Below, piece by piece: positions 22,229 through 34,151 of a stretch of 64,000 nt of DNA. The position numbers and the translations under genes were made by a program. Origin of the DNA: Hyparrhenia diplandra. Taxonomy: Eukaryota > Streptophyta > Magnoliopsida > Poales > Poaceae. The notes beneath the pieces are model-generated. The model saw only the letters and a program-made list of their open reading frames with translations. It searched no databases and was not told the DNA's origin. Each line of letters opens with the position of its first letter. Positions within the stretch are counted from its first letter, which is position 1. The stretch spans positions 1,196,475 through 1,260,474 of the forward strand of contig JADLZK010008248.1 in assembly GCA_015847255.1 (NCBI GenBank), in the 5' to 3' direction.

Positions 22229-22984
22229 TGCTTACGATCAACAAGATTAAGCGAGCAGGCAATTATATATATACATGTCCAATAACCAAGTATACTCTTA
22301 TAAAGAAAAAGAAAAATTATCACTACGACGAGCAGATCCATCGAAGTTCGCAAGGAGAAGGCTACTCTAAAAACTATGGTATTCTCCTGTCCTAAGCCAT
22401 ATGATGCCGGCCCTTGTGTTTTTCACCTAAGAAACAGCTGGGTGAAGCGGAATCACAGCTTTGGGAATAAATTTTGTTACCTACCGTGTCTGGCCAGCTT
22501 GGACGCCTGGGTATTGTTGACGGGATAATTTGTCTAGTAGCTAATATATTTATTTGACCAAATTTTTTAGTAGCGGTGATTGAGTTTAATCAGATGATGA
22601 ATTGTTTATTCGAATGTTGCAAGTTGATGCAGGCTAATCAGTGTGACCTGATCACGGCCGGCAAGGCATGCTGGCTCAATATTTACCGAAGGACCTGGTA
22701 TGTGGAGATAACACATGCAGCAAGTTAATTCATTAAGATATAGGCGTACATGCTTGTAGCTGTTTGCTTTGAAAAGGCCAATCATAGGTGTAGAGAGATC
22801 GGGAGAGATAACCAGTGAATGTTGGCTGCATCGCATCCATGCATATGGAAGGAGAGTCCAGGTTTTCCAAACAGCTTTTGCTTGGAAAAGATACGGCAAA
22901 ATTAGGTATGTTGCCGTGATGTAGTTGTGTCCGGTTTCTTTAGAAGAGTCTGAATTTAACATGAAGTCCTGAAGCCAGCTGTTC

Positions 22985-23455
22985 CCAAATATTTTTTTCA
23001 ATCTATGTTCTTTTTCTAGTGCTGTAGAGCTCTTGCCCGCGGTGTCCTAGAAGCCCTAGGGCTTTGTCTATCTTTGCCGTTTTGCGCTGAAAAACTGTCA
23101 TCCTTCTCCAAAGTGAATAATCTTTGTTGCTTTTTTCTCGGAAAGCAATCGTGGTGCTTTGCAGATCAATTTTGCGTCCCGACACAATTGCCGACTCCAG
23201 TGGGGAAGAATAAGAAGAGGCACACCATGACAGGAGGAGCCAAGGATGGAAGCAACATCAACCCCGAGAACGTCATCACCGTCGGCTCTACGAGTTATGT
23301 GATGAAAAACGTGCAACGTGAACTTGAGGAAGAGAACAGGGAGAATCATAGAATAACATTGGTGCGCTATAAGAAAACAAGGAACGGCATCATAGAAAAG
23401 GTAGCTACGCCAAGCCCAGTTCTTCGTGAGTTAAGTAAACCAAATCTGCTCTGAT
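22985..23455 (+). mobile_element. Remnant of gypsy-like LTR end, PBS and leader ORF
   Basis: At 23180 the text TTGCCGACTCCAGTGGGGAA resembles the primer-binding and leader segment of Tat/Athila-like gypsy elements (usually TGGCGACTCC...GGGGA). The open frame that follows (MTGGAKDGSNINPENVITVG to about 23454) would be the start of its gag or leader protein, with a charged helical part QRELEEENRENHRITLVRYK. Nothing more of the element is visible because the copia LTR starts at 23697. Confidence 0.45.
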
Positions 23456-23696
23456 GCGATTGCTAATTTAATTGATGTTTCAGTAGCTAGTAAATTTGGC
23501 ACAGATATGTCACACTTTGCGAAAGATATTACTGAATCTCAGTGTTCGCACTCACTGCATCCTTCCATGCATCCACCACTTGGCCTACACACTTGTTCCT
23601 CGCGTAGTTGAAGCCAGGCAAAGGGTCCCTACCTCTTCCCACCGCTGAGTTCCTTGGCATAGCTTGTGACTTTGTCCTCACAGGTCACCTATGGCC

Positions 23697-23910
23697 TGTT
23701 GTGTCGGGGACGATTAAGCGATGAAGTAAACAAGATCAAACCATAGAGAGACACAAGATTTAATGTGAAAAACCCTTCCAATGCGGGAGAGTAAAAAACC
23801 ACGGCGTCGGCCCGACAAACACTCCTCACTATTATCAAGAGTGCGGGTTACAACGCCCGATGAGGCGGCTTATAAGAGAATGAGATACTCTGGCCTGACC
23901 ATATTCAACA
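23697..23910 (-). repeat. Left (3') LTR of the copia element, 214 bp
   Basis: Begins TGTTGTGTCGGGG and ends ATATTCAACA, with inverted ends TGTTGA/TCAACA. On the minus strand the polypurine-like CAAGGTGGAG lies just outside it. The first 95 bp match the right-hand copy at 34152. Confidence 0.85.
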
Positions 23911-24028
23911 AACTCCACCTTGAGACAAATTCCTCTTGTAGCAGAAACCAACACCTTCATCCTGAACATAATAAAGAAAAAAATACTTCTGATGTCACAT
24001 AGCCTCTTGGGCTAATCAACTAAACCAA

Positions 24029-25747
24029 CTAAGCTTGAGCATAGCTCAAACTTAGCAAATGAGAATAGGCTGTCACTATATTAGCGGGATTATCACGAGT
24101 ACTGATCTTGCATACTTTTAGCTTACCATCATCGATCACATCACAGATAAAATGATATTTGATATCAATATGCTTAGTCCTCTCATGCAACGTCCGATCT
24201 TTAGTAAGGTAAATGGCACTCTGACTGTCATAGAACAAATTAACGCAAGAATCAACTCACACAGCTCAGCGTACAAACCTTTCAGCCAAATTAATTCCTT
24301 GCACGCTTCAGCAACAGCCATGTATTCTGCTTTAGTAGTAGACAAAGCAACAACATACTGTAAACTAGCCCTCCAACTCGCAGCACAACTGCCAACATTG
24401 AACCTATAACCAGTAAGTGACCTTCTCCCGTCTAGATCAGTAGCATAATCAGAATCCACATAACCAATAAGTCCCATTTCAGTTCTCCCAAACTGCAAAC
24501 AAGAATTTGATGTGCCTCTGAGGTACCTGAAAAGCCATTGTACTACCCTCCAATGTTCTTTGCCAGAATGAGACATATATCTACTAACCAAAGTCATAGC
24601 ATATGACAAATGCGGGACAGGAGCAAACCATGGCATACATCAAACACCCAACAACCCTAGCATATGGAACTCTTGACATGTATTCAATTTCTACATCATC
24701 GTACAAGGACACTTTGTGCGGTGACAATTTAAAGTGAGGTGCAATGGGAGTACTCATAGACTTTGCATGATGCATGTTGAAACGTTGAAGAACTTTCTTA
24801 ATATAATTTTCTTCGACTAAGAAGTAGCAAACCAGATTTTTTTGTCTCTAGTGATTTCCATGTTTAGAATTTTCTTAGCAGCACCAAGATCTTTTATGTC
24901 AAACTCACTACTCAATAATTTCTTCAATTTAGTGGTTTCAACCTTACTCTTGGCAGCAATCAACATATCATCAACATATAATAGCAGGATACATAGGTGA
25001 TCCATTAACATGCTTGATGTAAACACAACTATCATATTTTGACCTTTAAAAACGAGTGCGACCGCATAAATGAATCAAACCTTTTGTTCCATTAACGAGG
25101 GGACTACTTCAAACCATACAAGGATCTTTTCAATTTGCACACATACTTCTCCTTACAGGCACTATGAACCCTTCAAGTTTGGTCCATGTATATGTTCTCC
25201 TCAAGCGCTCCATGCAAAAACGTTAGTTTTTCTCATCTAGCTGCTCCAGCTCAAGATCATGTGAAGCAACAATACTAAAAAATATACGAATGGTGCTATA
25301 CTTTACAACTGAAGAGAACACATCATTATAATCAACAACAGGAATTTTTTTGTAGCCTTTTGGTACTAACCTTGCCTTATACTTTGGAGGCTCACTTGGA
25401 GATAAACCCTCCTTTCTCTTGAAGATCCACTTATAGTTGTATGTCTTCTTCTTCTTAGGCAATGGAACAACATCCCAAATGCAATTTTTCTCTAGAGACT
25501 ACATCTCCTCTGCATAGATGAAACCCACTTCTCACGATCACCACAACCAATAGGTTCATTGTAAGTGGCTAGCTCATGAACATTCTCCACCTGTTCAGCA
25601 CAACTTAAAGCATAATAAAATAAATTACATTCTTCAATTAGATGTGGTGGAGGTTCACAACTCCTCTTTGATGCGTCTTTGAGCAATAGGCAGATCGGGT
25701 AGCTCCTTCTCATGTTGCAAAATAGGAGTTGTCTGTTGAACATCATC
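24029..25747 (-). pseudogene. Copia pol, reverse transcriptase and RNase H part
   Basis: Read leftwards: the RVT_2 start YKWIFKRKEG and KARLVPKGY with DVFSSVVKYSTIRIF (25223-25462); LLYVDDMLIAAKS, the catalytic YVDD (24817-25035); the connecting segment with STPIAPHFKLS (24584-24775); RNase H with GYVDSDYATDLDGRRSLTGY, ALSTTKAEYMAVAEACKE and HIDIKYHFI (24029-24636). Several frameshifts and stops break what was one polyprotein. Part of the RT palm between 25035 and 25223 is poorly preserved. Confidence 0.85.
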
Positions 25748-25752
25748 ATGAG

Positions 25753-26962
25753 TGATCCATCCGGCCCAGGTGGGGTTGGCTGAGGCCCAACAAATTAAGG
25801 TTGCCCAGACCCAAACGGTTCTTATGCACACCCACTCGGGGAAAGGCCCAATCTCCCCAAAAGACTAGTCCGATAGGGGAAGGGTGGCTCTCCCTTTTAA
25901 GCTGGCTTCTCCTCCCAAGTTAAGCAAGGTGGGATTATTCTGAGGCTCACACGGTCATCGCTCGACTACAACTAGGCCACTTGGCCCGTTTAATTGTTGC
26001 GTCTTTGCCAACGGGTAATAGTGGAGGATGTCCTCATCATTCCCACCCCCTTAACAAGGGCCCGGCCTTGATACCAATTGATGAGATATGGCCCGATCTT
26101 CCATGAGGTATGGGGGTAATTTCGATTGTTGGAGAACTCAACGTTGACGATGGAAGCGAATCAACACGATTCGAACCCTGCAACCGCTACACCACAGCTC
26201 CGATGGTTATCAACCAAACGCGACTTGATTGACCTCGCCAAGAAGGCTTCCCTGCAGGCGAATCGAAGAACACCTGCAAGAACAGGTAAATACGCAATCT
26301 GATAATTGCAGATATGTAATGACGCGAATTGAAACAAAGTTTCAAGAACTTGGTTTCCAAAGGACTAATTGACACAGTGGAGGAGATCAAGAACGGTGCC
26401 TTGGAGCACGGTAAAAGGAATCGTCTTCACAGTTACAATGAATCACGAAGTTTCTCAAATGGAAAACTCAACTAAACAAAACCCGAATTTTAAGTTGTGG
26501 ACAACAAGTTATTTAAGAAGAAAGAAACAAGGGTCGTGCATGATCCTGTGGACATGCAGGAGTAGAGGCGCGTCGAGAAAAGTCGTATATTTGTCCATGT
26601 AGTGGTTGCCCCTCCTCCAAGACATGCAGTGGTCGTGAGCCCTCCAAGCCATGCGTGGTGTCAAGATGAACCAAGCCATGTGTGGTTTCTTTGAGCAAGA
26701 TTAGCCAAGCCCGCATCAGTTGTGAGCTCTCCAACTCAGATTCCAAATTTAGGTATGCGCTCCTTCAAGTCCTTCATGCAGCAGTTTATTTATAGCAGCC
26801 ATGAGATGTACTCTAACTTGAGTTGTTTTGGGCCTCCACCTTGGAGACTCGAATCGGATGAGCTTTGGGACTTCTTCTCGACTTAGGAAACCTTGTTGGT
26901 CTCCTTCGTCTTCATGTCATTCACCATGTATGGTCGTATGCATACATGTCATGTCCTCATCA
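25753..26962 (-). mobile_element. One-LTR retroelement insertion with 5 bp target duplication ATGAG
   Basis: Flanked by ATGAG at 25748-25752 and 26963-26967; removing the unit restores a continuous copia sequence. The segment 26079-26962 is bounded by inverted TGATGAG/CTCATCA, has a minus-strand TATAAATAAA at 26785-26794, and is followed inward by TGGTATCAAGG, a good initiator-Met PBS. It therefore looks like the 5' LTR of a minus-strand element. The interior is only 326 bp and runs directly into the left target duplication, ending TGATCC with no second LTR. No coding capacity is seen. Confidence 0.7.
26079..26962 (-). repeat. LTR of the one-LTR unit, 884 bp
   Basis: TG...CA ends with a seven-base perfect inverted repeat, a TATA element and an adjacent PBS. 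The only copy in this window. Confidence 0.65.
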
Positions 26963-26967
26963 ATGAG

Positions 26968-27175
26968 CATCATCATCAGCAACTTTATTTTCTTGATCAT
27001 CAACAGGCTCACCCTACACGCCTGTCTCATTCCCCTCATGGTCACAGATTCATTGAAAACAACACTCCTGCTCATAAAAGTCTTTCCTATTCTACAATTT
27101 ATAGCCTTTAAATCTCAAACCATAACCAAGAAAAAGACATTTAATAGCTCTAGGCTCTAACTTTTCATTATCAAC
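26968..27175 (-). pseudogene. Copia integrase C-terminal part
   Basis: On the minus strand 27175 reads leftwards as DNEKLEPRAIKCLFLGYGLRFKGYKL. This is the short motif block after the integrase core (usually H-D--KL-PRA-KC-FLGY----KGY-LW), with a stop in place of the Trp. It sits between the LINE and the one-LTR insertion. Confidence 0.75.
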
Positions 27176-27190
27176 GAGCCTGTCACTGAG

Positions 27191-28011
27191 TTGCCTCTCC
27201 CCCCGATGGACAGGGATAATCATAACTCGGATAGGGCACTGGTTGTCGCAGGAGAAGTCACCCAAACTTTTGAAAGTGATTTCCTGGTCAGAGAACTAGC
27301 TAACAGAACTGGGCTGCACCAGGGCTTTGGGCCTGTCCCATCAATTGAGATGCTTCTAGTGGACTGGCCCAAGAAGCTTTGCAAGAGCGTATTGTTTCCT
27401 CTTTGAGCTTACCCATGAAGAATCCACTGCCAGTGGAGCTGTGGAATCCTCACCTCAGGATCCCAAGGATTGAGCTTGATGAATTCTGGATGAGTCTTGA
27501 TAATCCCTCCTGGAAAAACAATGCAGAGGTCAGTACTTCCTCAGGGTACAGAAGGCCCAGACTTGAGCTTATACAGAATAATGCCACTCATCCTGACACA
27601 GCTGTTATGTCATCCGAAATGGTTCCTTATGATGTCAGTTTTGCTATGCATCAGATTAGTAGCAGCATTGGTATTGAAGAGGATGTTGTTGCTCCCATGG
27701 TAGACATCACTCATGAAGATCCCACTGATGGGGATATCCCTTCCTTTGATCATGACAATGAGAGAGAAATGACAGCTACTGAGGTTTCTCTGTCTGCTGT
27801 TGTTCCTGTCACACCTGCCAATGAGAAGAAAAAGAGAAAGGTCAGAGCCAAGACTCCCATAGTGGATGATGAGGTTAGAAGGAGCCAAAGGTTCAGGAAC
27901 AACATGGGTCCTCAAACTCACATCCAACTTGAGGAACCTAGAAAGAAAAATGGCAAGAAGGCGCCCAGTTTTTCCCACCGTGGAGGATCTAAAGTCCGCC
28001 ATCATCACTAG
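27191..28011 (+). pseudogene. LINE ORF1-like region
   Basis: Two overlapping frames (from 27191 and from 27379) together encode about 270 residues ending in a Lys/Arg-rich tail (EKKKRKVRAKTPIVDDEVRRS). Its position before the endonuclease suggests ORF1 or the 5' part of the single LINE ORF. No RRM or CCHC knuckle is visible. Confidence 0.4.
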
Positions 28012-28369
28012 AGGCCTTGACTTTGAAGAGGAAGAAGCAATTCGGGTTGAACCCATTCGAGTTCAAATTTGCCGCAATTCGGGTCTGGCTGAGAGTTTTT
28101 GTGGTGTCCCTCCCTGGTGAGATGACATTTGAGTCCCCGCAAAGTGATGAAGAATGAATCTACACTGCTTCTCTACTACCTTGAGGCTGGGCTTGATGTT
28201 GACCTTCTCCCCATGGAGCCAGATGATGAAGACCTGCTTATACATATTTACTATATATTTTATTTTGCTATATATAGTATGGATATGTATTAAAAACTCC
28301 TTGGTAACCTCTTTGTGGTGGCTATGCCCCACATTCACCTTCTTGTTGTTATCCTTTTTTAAGGCCTAA

Positions 28370-29270
28370 TGGATAGTAATAGATCCTGGAATATTTTGTG
28401 TTGGAATGTGAGAGGTCTTAATGATAAAGATAAATGGGATCTGGTTAGAAACAAGATAGAGGAAAGTAATGCCAATATGTTACGCTTCAGGAAACCAAGA
28501 AAGAAGATATTGATATTCAGTTCATAAGAAAATTTGCCCCCAAACGTTTTGATAAATTTGATTTTTGCCCATCTGTGGGAGCCTCGGGGGGCATTTTGGT
28601 CTGTTGGTCCTCTAGATTTTTTTTTACGTAGTTACTTGAGAGAAAAACACCATTTTGCTATCTCCATGTCGGTTTCCTCTTCCCATAAACGGAATCACGG
28701 AATCGGTAGTGGTCTATGGACCCTGCAGGCAACCTGAAAGAGACATTTTTGTTAACTGGCTCAACAGTCAGGTTTTAGATGATGATGATTTATGGTCGTT
28801 CATGGGAGATTTTAATTTCTATAGATCGGATGACAATAAAAATAGACCAGGTGGTAATTTCAATGATTCTATGGTTTTCAATAATATCATTAGTAATCTT
28901 GGTTTGATTGAGCTCCCTCTTAAAGGGAGGAGTTACACTTGGAGCAACATGCAATCCTCTCCTCTCCTTCAGCAAATTGATTGGTTTTTCACCTCCCCAG
29001 CATGGACCCTGCAATATCCAAATACCATGATTCACCCTCTTGCAAGGATTACTTTCGATCATATCCCCTGTAATATACTGATTGGCACCTCAATCCCAAA
29101 GGCCAATATTTTTAGATTTGAAAATTATTGGTTCAATCACCCAGGTTGTTGTGACATCATTGCCCAAGTTTGGTCAGCCCCCTCCAGAAGCAGTAACATT
29201 GCTCATATTCGAATGGTAAATTCAAGCTTCGGGGAAAGTTTTGAAGAAATGGTCCAAGAACCTATCTAAT
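28370..29270 (+). pseudogene. LINE endonuclease domain
   Basis: Starts at about 28370 with SWNILCWNVRGLNDKDKWDL, the typical first strand and Asn of the exonuclease-endonuclease-phosphatase fold, broken by a frameshift at the catalytic Glu region (QETKK read in another frame). Later motifs in frame from 28655 are LWSFMGDFNFYRSDDNKNRP, RSYTWSN and RITFDHIPCNI. The usual SDH near the end reads FDH. Confidence 0.8.
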
Positions 29271-29689
29271 CTGTCCGGACTCATTGCCAACGGCAACCTC
29301 ACGATTGCCTTCTTCGATAAACTGGAAGAAATTAGGGACCTATTTCACCATGAGCACAAATTGAGAATCTTTGATTAAGGCACACCTCTCTAGCCGCTTG
29401 CCATGCAAAATACATATTAGAGACAGAGATTTACACAAAGAATGGTTCAATTCGGGAATGAAAACACCAAATTTTTTCCATGCAATGGCCCGAGAGGTAC
29501 AGAAGAAATATTATCTGCCGGATTCGAGTCGGGATGGTAGAACTGTGACGGATCATGGGGAAAAGGCAGCACTTTTCTATAATGAGTTCAAAGCTAGGCT
29601 TGGCAACACCGTTAACATTTCACCGCAATATGATCTTGAGCAGCTCATTGTCCCTTGCGATGTCCGGAGGGAGCGTAATGCGCCTTTTT

Positions 29690-31695
29690 AGTTGTGAAGA
29701 GATTGACTCAATTATTACGAACTTACCCGGTTATAAAGCCCCGGGCCCGAGATGGTTTCAATAACCATTTCTTCAAAAGATCTTGGCATACAATTAGACG
29801 GGATGTTTATAAGTTATGTCATGATTTCTTCCATCATCAAGGCGATATCAAGAGCATCAACTCTTCTTACATAACTCTAGTTCCAAAAAAAGACAACCCA
29901 GAGAGGGTTAATGACTTCAGGCCAATCTCTCTTCTTAATTCTTCCCTCAAAGTGGTCTCCAAGCTCTTGGCTAATAGGTTGCAAGATGTTGCCTTGCAAG
30001 TTGTTCATGGTAACCAATATGGTTTTGTAAAAGGAAAAACTATTCAGGACTGTTTAGGCTGGGCTTTTGAGTTCCTGCATCAGTGCCATCATTCTAGAAG
30101 AGAGATTATTGTCTTGAAACTTGATTTTGAAAAGGCATTTGATCCGGTAGAGCATCAGTTTATTCTGGAAATTCTCAAGGCCAAAGGGTTTCCACGAGAA
30201 ATGGATAGATTGGACAAATGAAATCTTGTCATCTGCTACTTCTTCTGTCTTGCTAAATGGTGTGGCTGGAAAGGAATTTAAATGTAAAAGAGGGGTCAAG
30301 CGGGGTGATCCTCTCTCCCCTTTACTTTTTGCTATTGCGCAGATCTGCATTACAAGTTGTGATCAATCATGAGTTTCAACATGGTAACCTTCACCCCCCC
30401 CTTCCAATGCTCTCTCGAAACTCCATTCCCGGTTGTTCAAGTATCCGATGACACAATTATTATCATGAGAGGTGATGAGCAGCAGCTTACTGTGCTAAAA
30501 GACATTCTTCATAAAGTTGCACTTTCTAGTGGGTTGAGGGTCAATTATCTAAAGTCTTGCCTAGTCCCAATCAACATATCACAGGAAAGAGCCACTCTTT
30601 TGGCTAGTCACTTTGGATGCACCACAGGATCCTTTCCATTCACCTATCTCGGTCTTCCTCTTGGTCTGACAAAGCCACAAGTTAAGGATTATGCCCCTCT
30701 AATATGCAGAATTGAGAGAAGACTGTCTGCTAGCTCTCAATGGCTCACTACTGCTGGTCGACTTCAGCTAATCAACTCTGTCATATCTTCATTACCCACA
30801 TATTATATGTGTACTCTCAGGTTCCCTGTCACAGTTATTGACATCATTGACAAGGACAAGAAGAACTGCCTTTGGAGAGAAAAGGAATTCAGAAAGGGCT
30901 ATAACCTAGCTGCTTGGGATCTTGTTCAGGCCCCCAAGGATAAAGGAGGACTTAATGTTATCAACTTAAGTCTTCACAATGATGCACTTCTCCTCAAGCA
31001 GCTTGACAAGTTTTATAAAAAAGCCAATGTTCAGTGGGTTAAGATTATCCGGAACAAATACTACAAGCAATGAAGTTCCTCATTTGGCCAAGGAAAAGGG
31101 ATCCTTACGGTGGAAGGATATCATGAGGCTTAGTACTCGGTTTAGAGGAGTTGCCTCTTGCATCCCGAGTAAGGGGGACAGTGTGAGTTTATGGCATGAT
31201 TTGTTAATGGGGAAGGTTTATTCCAACGAATTTCCAAACATGTTCCAGTTTGCTAAATCCCCAAACATCTCCCTCTGGGGGCTCAGAACTTCTCCAAACC
31301 TCATTGATTGTTTCAATATTCCGATGACCAGGCGGGCTTATAATGAGTTCACGGAACTTCAGAGCTTACTTTCCATGTTGCCCTCAATCCCATCTGAAGA
31401 TGATGCGGATAAGTGGATATTCATTTGGGGTAATAAGGGGTTTTCCCCTAGAGCTTATTACCACCATCATTTCAGAGGACGTCACCCTCCCCGTACTCTG
31501 TCATTGGTCTGGAAATCAAAATGTGTTCCTAAAATCAAAGTCTTTGCTTGGCTTCTGCTCATGGACAGAATAAACACCAGAAATATGCTTAGAAGAAGAA
31601 ACAAATTCCTCCCTGAAGGTTATAACTGTGTTCTATGCCATGAAGGTGTTGAAGAGACACTTGATCACTGTTTTTCAATGCTCTTCGACCATTAG
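29690..31695 (+). pseudogene. LINE reverse transcriptase and zf-RVT
   Basis: RT motifs in order: ITLVPKKDNPERVNDFRPIS, LANRLQDV, QYGFVKGKTIQDC, VLKLDFEKAFDPVEH, then a frame break, KRGVKRGDPLSPLLFAI, and QVSDDTIIIM. The last corresponds to YADD but reads VSDD. TYLGLPLG, LTTAGRLQLINSVISSLPTY and KDKGGLNVI follow, then after another frameshift LVWKSKCVPKIKVFAWLLL and CVLCHEGVEETLDHCF, the zf-RVT motif. At least four frame breaks rule out activity. Confidence 0.9.
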
Positions 31696-32135
31696 CAGGT
31701 GGTTTGCCCCAGGGAATTATGCGGGATGATGTGGGGGATATTCATCATAAGTTTCGAAGAAGCCAAACGGCCGGTTTGGCTATCCTTTCTTCATGGAGGT
31801 TTTCCTAATTGGTGCTTGGTGCATCCGGAACGAAAAGGAACAAGGTTAATATTCAGTGGGAAAACTCCTGCATTGGCCACCTGGAAGATTTCCTTTAAGC
31901 AGGAAGTTCTTACGCATCTCATTAGAATCAAACCGGTGCTTCACCAAACCATTAGGATGTGGCTTGATGCCTTGTAATTTCTTTTCATTTAAGTTGCTTT
32001 CCTTTCCTACTCTAACTGGCTGGTTGGAGTAGTCGTTTTGTTTTATATTATGTAAGTAACAACTCTTTTCCTACGTTTTAATATATGGCTTGCTGCCAGG
32101 GGGTTTTGCCCCACGGTTTTCGTTCAAAAAAAAAA

Positions 32136-33100
32136 CATGAGCATAAGCAGTGCAGCCAAAAACTCTTAACTGTGAATAATCAGCAGGTGTACCAGACCAT
32201 ACCTCAATAGGAGTTTTCTTACTAAGTGGAATAGAAGGCGACCTGTTTATCAAGTAACATCAAGTGTTAGTAGCTTTAGCCCAAAAAACGCTTGCTCATC
32301 TTTGCATTAGATAGCATGCAACGAGCCTTTGATATAATGGTTTCGTTCATGCTCGGCCACACCATTACGCTATGGTGTGATGCCTCAGAATGCCTTCATT
32401 CCTGCAATAATCATCAAAAGCGTCTAAATAGAACTCTCCACCATTATCAGTATGCAATAATTTTACCTTCCTATTAGTTTGCCTTTCTATCATCACTTTC
32501 CAATCCTTAAAATCAAAAAGGTATCATCTTTATTTTTTAGAAAATGAGGTCGAACCCTTTTAGAGTAGTCATCAATAATAGTAAGCATGTAACGAGAACC
32601 ACCAAGAGAAGGCTTACGAGATGGACCCCATAAGTCAGCATGTACATAATCAAGTGTACAATTGGTGATATGAACTGAAGTGTTAAATTTTACCATTTTA
32701 TGCTTCCCGAAAATACAATGCTCATAAAACTTCATTATACTTGAAGTACACCCATCCAAAAGGTTCCTCTTCATCAATTACGTCATACCAAGTGCACTCA
32801 TATGTCCCAAACGAATATGCCAAAGTTAAGTCTTACTAGGTTCAGCATTAGTAACAATAGTAGCAAAAAAAAAAAAAAGGGTAAAGTACTTTTTCTAATG
32901 ACATATGACTTTGCGTAATTCAAATCACCTTTCAAACAAACAAGGGAACATTTTGATACCTTTGGTACCCCTTACGAACTGGAATAACTAAAACCTTTCG
33001 CATCAAGAGTGCTATGCGAGATCAGATTTCGGACATCCCCGGTATGTACCTTACTTTGTTCAATGTGCGTGTCATGCCCTCGACATCATGTGCCTTGATT
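32136..33100 (-). pseudogene. Copia integrase core
   Basis: The minus strand gives the GAG-pre-integrase end (YEHCIFGKHKMVKF), then YVHADLWGPSRKPSLGGSRY and LTIIDDYSKRVRPHFLKNKD (32493-32777), and after frame breaks KTPIEVWSGTPADYSQLRVF and GCTAYAHV near 32140-32253. The first catalytic Asp (HADLWGP) and the IDDYS Asp are present. Confidence 0.85.
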
Positions 33101-34120
33101 CAACCGGAGCCAATGCCCACAATGTCACACGGGTTATCGTCTCCCATACGCACTACATTACCTTTCTGTATAGGCTTATAGGAACTAAACCAATCTTTGT
33201 TAGTGCATATATGAAATGAACATGTAGAATCAAGTACCCATTCATCATGACTAGAAACACAACCAGCAAAAACTACCAAACAATCTCCAGAATCAGAATC
33301 TTCAGCACCCGAAGCAACACAAACCTTACCATCAGAATTATTTTTTCTCTTCTCCTTACCATGCAACTTCTTACAATCCTCAATAAATTCAGTTTTCTTC
33401 TTGCAGTACTTACATAATTTCTTATGGGGTTTGGACTTTGAATGGCTCTTGTGACGATCGTTGTTGTCACTGGAGGATCTATGCTCAGATCTACCTCTGA
33501 CTTGTAATGCTTTGCCCTTAGAGGATGACGTACCGTCAGACACCATGTCTTTCATCTTCTCCCTGGACTAGAGTGCCTCATAAACTTCCAAAAGGGTTAG
33601 TTCATCACAACTCAACAATATGGTGTCACGAAAATTAGCATATGAATTGGGCAATGAACATAACAGCAAAAGATCTATGGTCTCATCATCATACTTAACC
33701 TCCATCGACACTGGGTAGGCAACGATCTCCTTGAACATAGATATGTGGCTCATCACCGAATCACCCTCCTTCATCTTGAGAGTGAACAACTTCATCTTCA
33801 TGTGCATCTTCTTGGTTAGATCCTTTGACATCTTGAATGCTTCAAGTTTCAACCAAAGTTTCACGGCCAGTCTTTTCCTGCAGCACCTCTTGCAAGATAT
33901 CATTATGGCGATGAAGTTGAATTTGGGACAAAGCCTTACAATCCATCTACTTCTCCTTGGGAGTCCAATTGGTAGACAACTTCTTCCTGAAACCTTCCAG
34001 CCGCCTCATCATAATCCTACTTTTTGCGTAAGAATCTTCGCATCTTGACTTGCCATAGCGAGAATGTCATCATGTAATCCAACGGTATGTAGGTTGAACT
34101 TCATCAACGTCGACATGGGA
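33100..34120 (-). pseudogene. Copia gag and protease
   Basis: Gag: 33568-33903 has LTKKMHMKMKLFTLKMKEGD, HISMFKEIV and DLLLLCSLPNSYANFRDTIL, the UBN2-type gag core; the start near 34050 (MASQDAKILTQK) is damaged. 33100-33555 has a CCHC-like knuckle whose third ligand region is altered (CKYCKKKTEFIEDCKKLHGK), followed by the protease motif EWVLDSTCSFHIC. The usual D-S-G/A reads D-S-T. Confidence 0.85.
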
Positions 34121-34151
34121 CCCGATCTGCAACCAAAGCTCTAATGCCACT
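34120..34151 (-). other. Copia primer-binding site
   Basis: Minus strand TGGCATTAGAGCTTTGG directly follows the right LTR. It differs from the initiator-Met PBS TGGTATCAGAGC at two bases. Confidence 0.75.

Larger units (their letters stand above)
21417..22875. repeat. Duplicated defensin block, copy B
   Basis: Collinear with block A (14030-15450), from GCTATTGAACCTGTCACTA at the left to GGAAGGAGAGTCCAGG at the right. It differs by a MITE of about 260 bp at 21700 and a few small indels. Confidence 0.85.
27176..32135 (+). mobile_element. LINE (L1-type) retrotransposon, nearly full length, inactive
   Basis: About 4.96 kb, ending in an A-tail (32126-32135) and inserted in the copia integrase. 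Content in order: an ORF1-like region without recognised motifs (27191-28011), an apurinic endonuclease domain (28380-29270), reverse transcriptase (29690-31070) and the C-terminal zf-RVT domain (31300-31695). Multiple frameshifts and stops separate these parts. The target duplication is very short, around AAC. The strand is opposite to the host copia element. Confidence 0.85.

Noticed and set aside
26150..26215. tRNA-like text (GGTTCGAATC-type T-arm on the minus strand)
   Set aside because: No acceptor stem, D-arm or anticodon arm could be formed around it, and it lies inside an LTR.
28063..28338. 91-codon minus ORF in the LINE region
   Set aside because: It is antisense to the spacer between the ORF1-like and endonuclease parts, with no domain.
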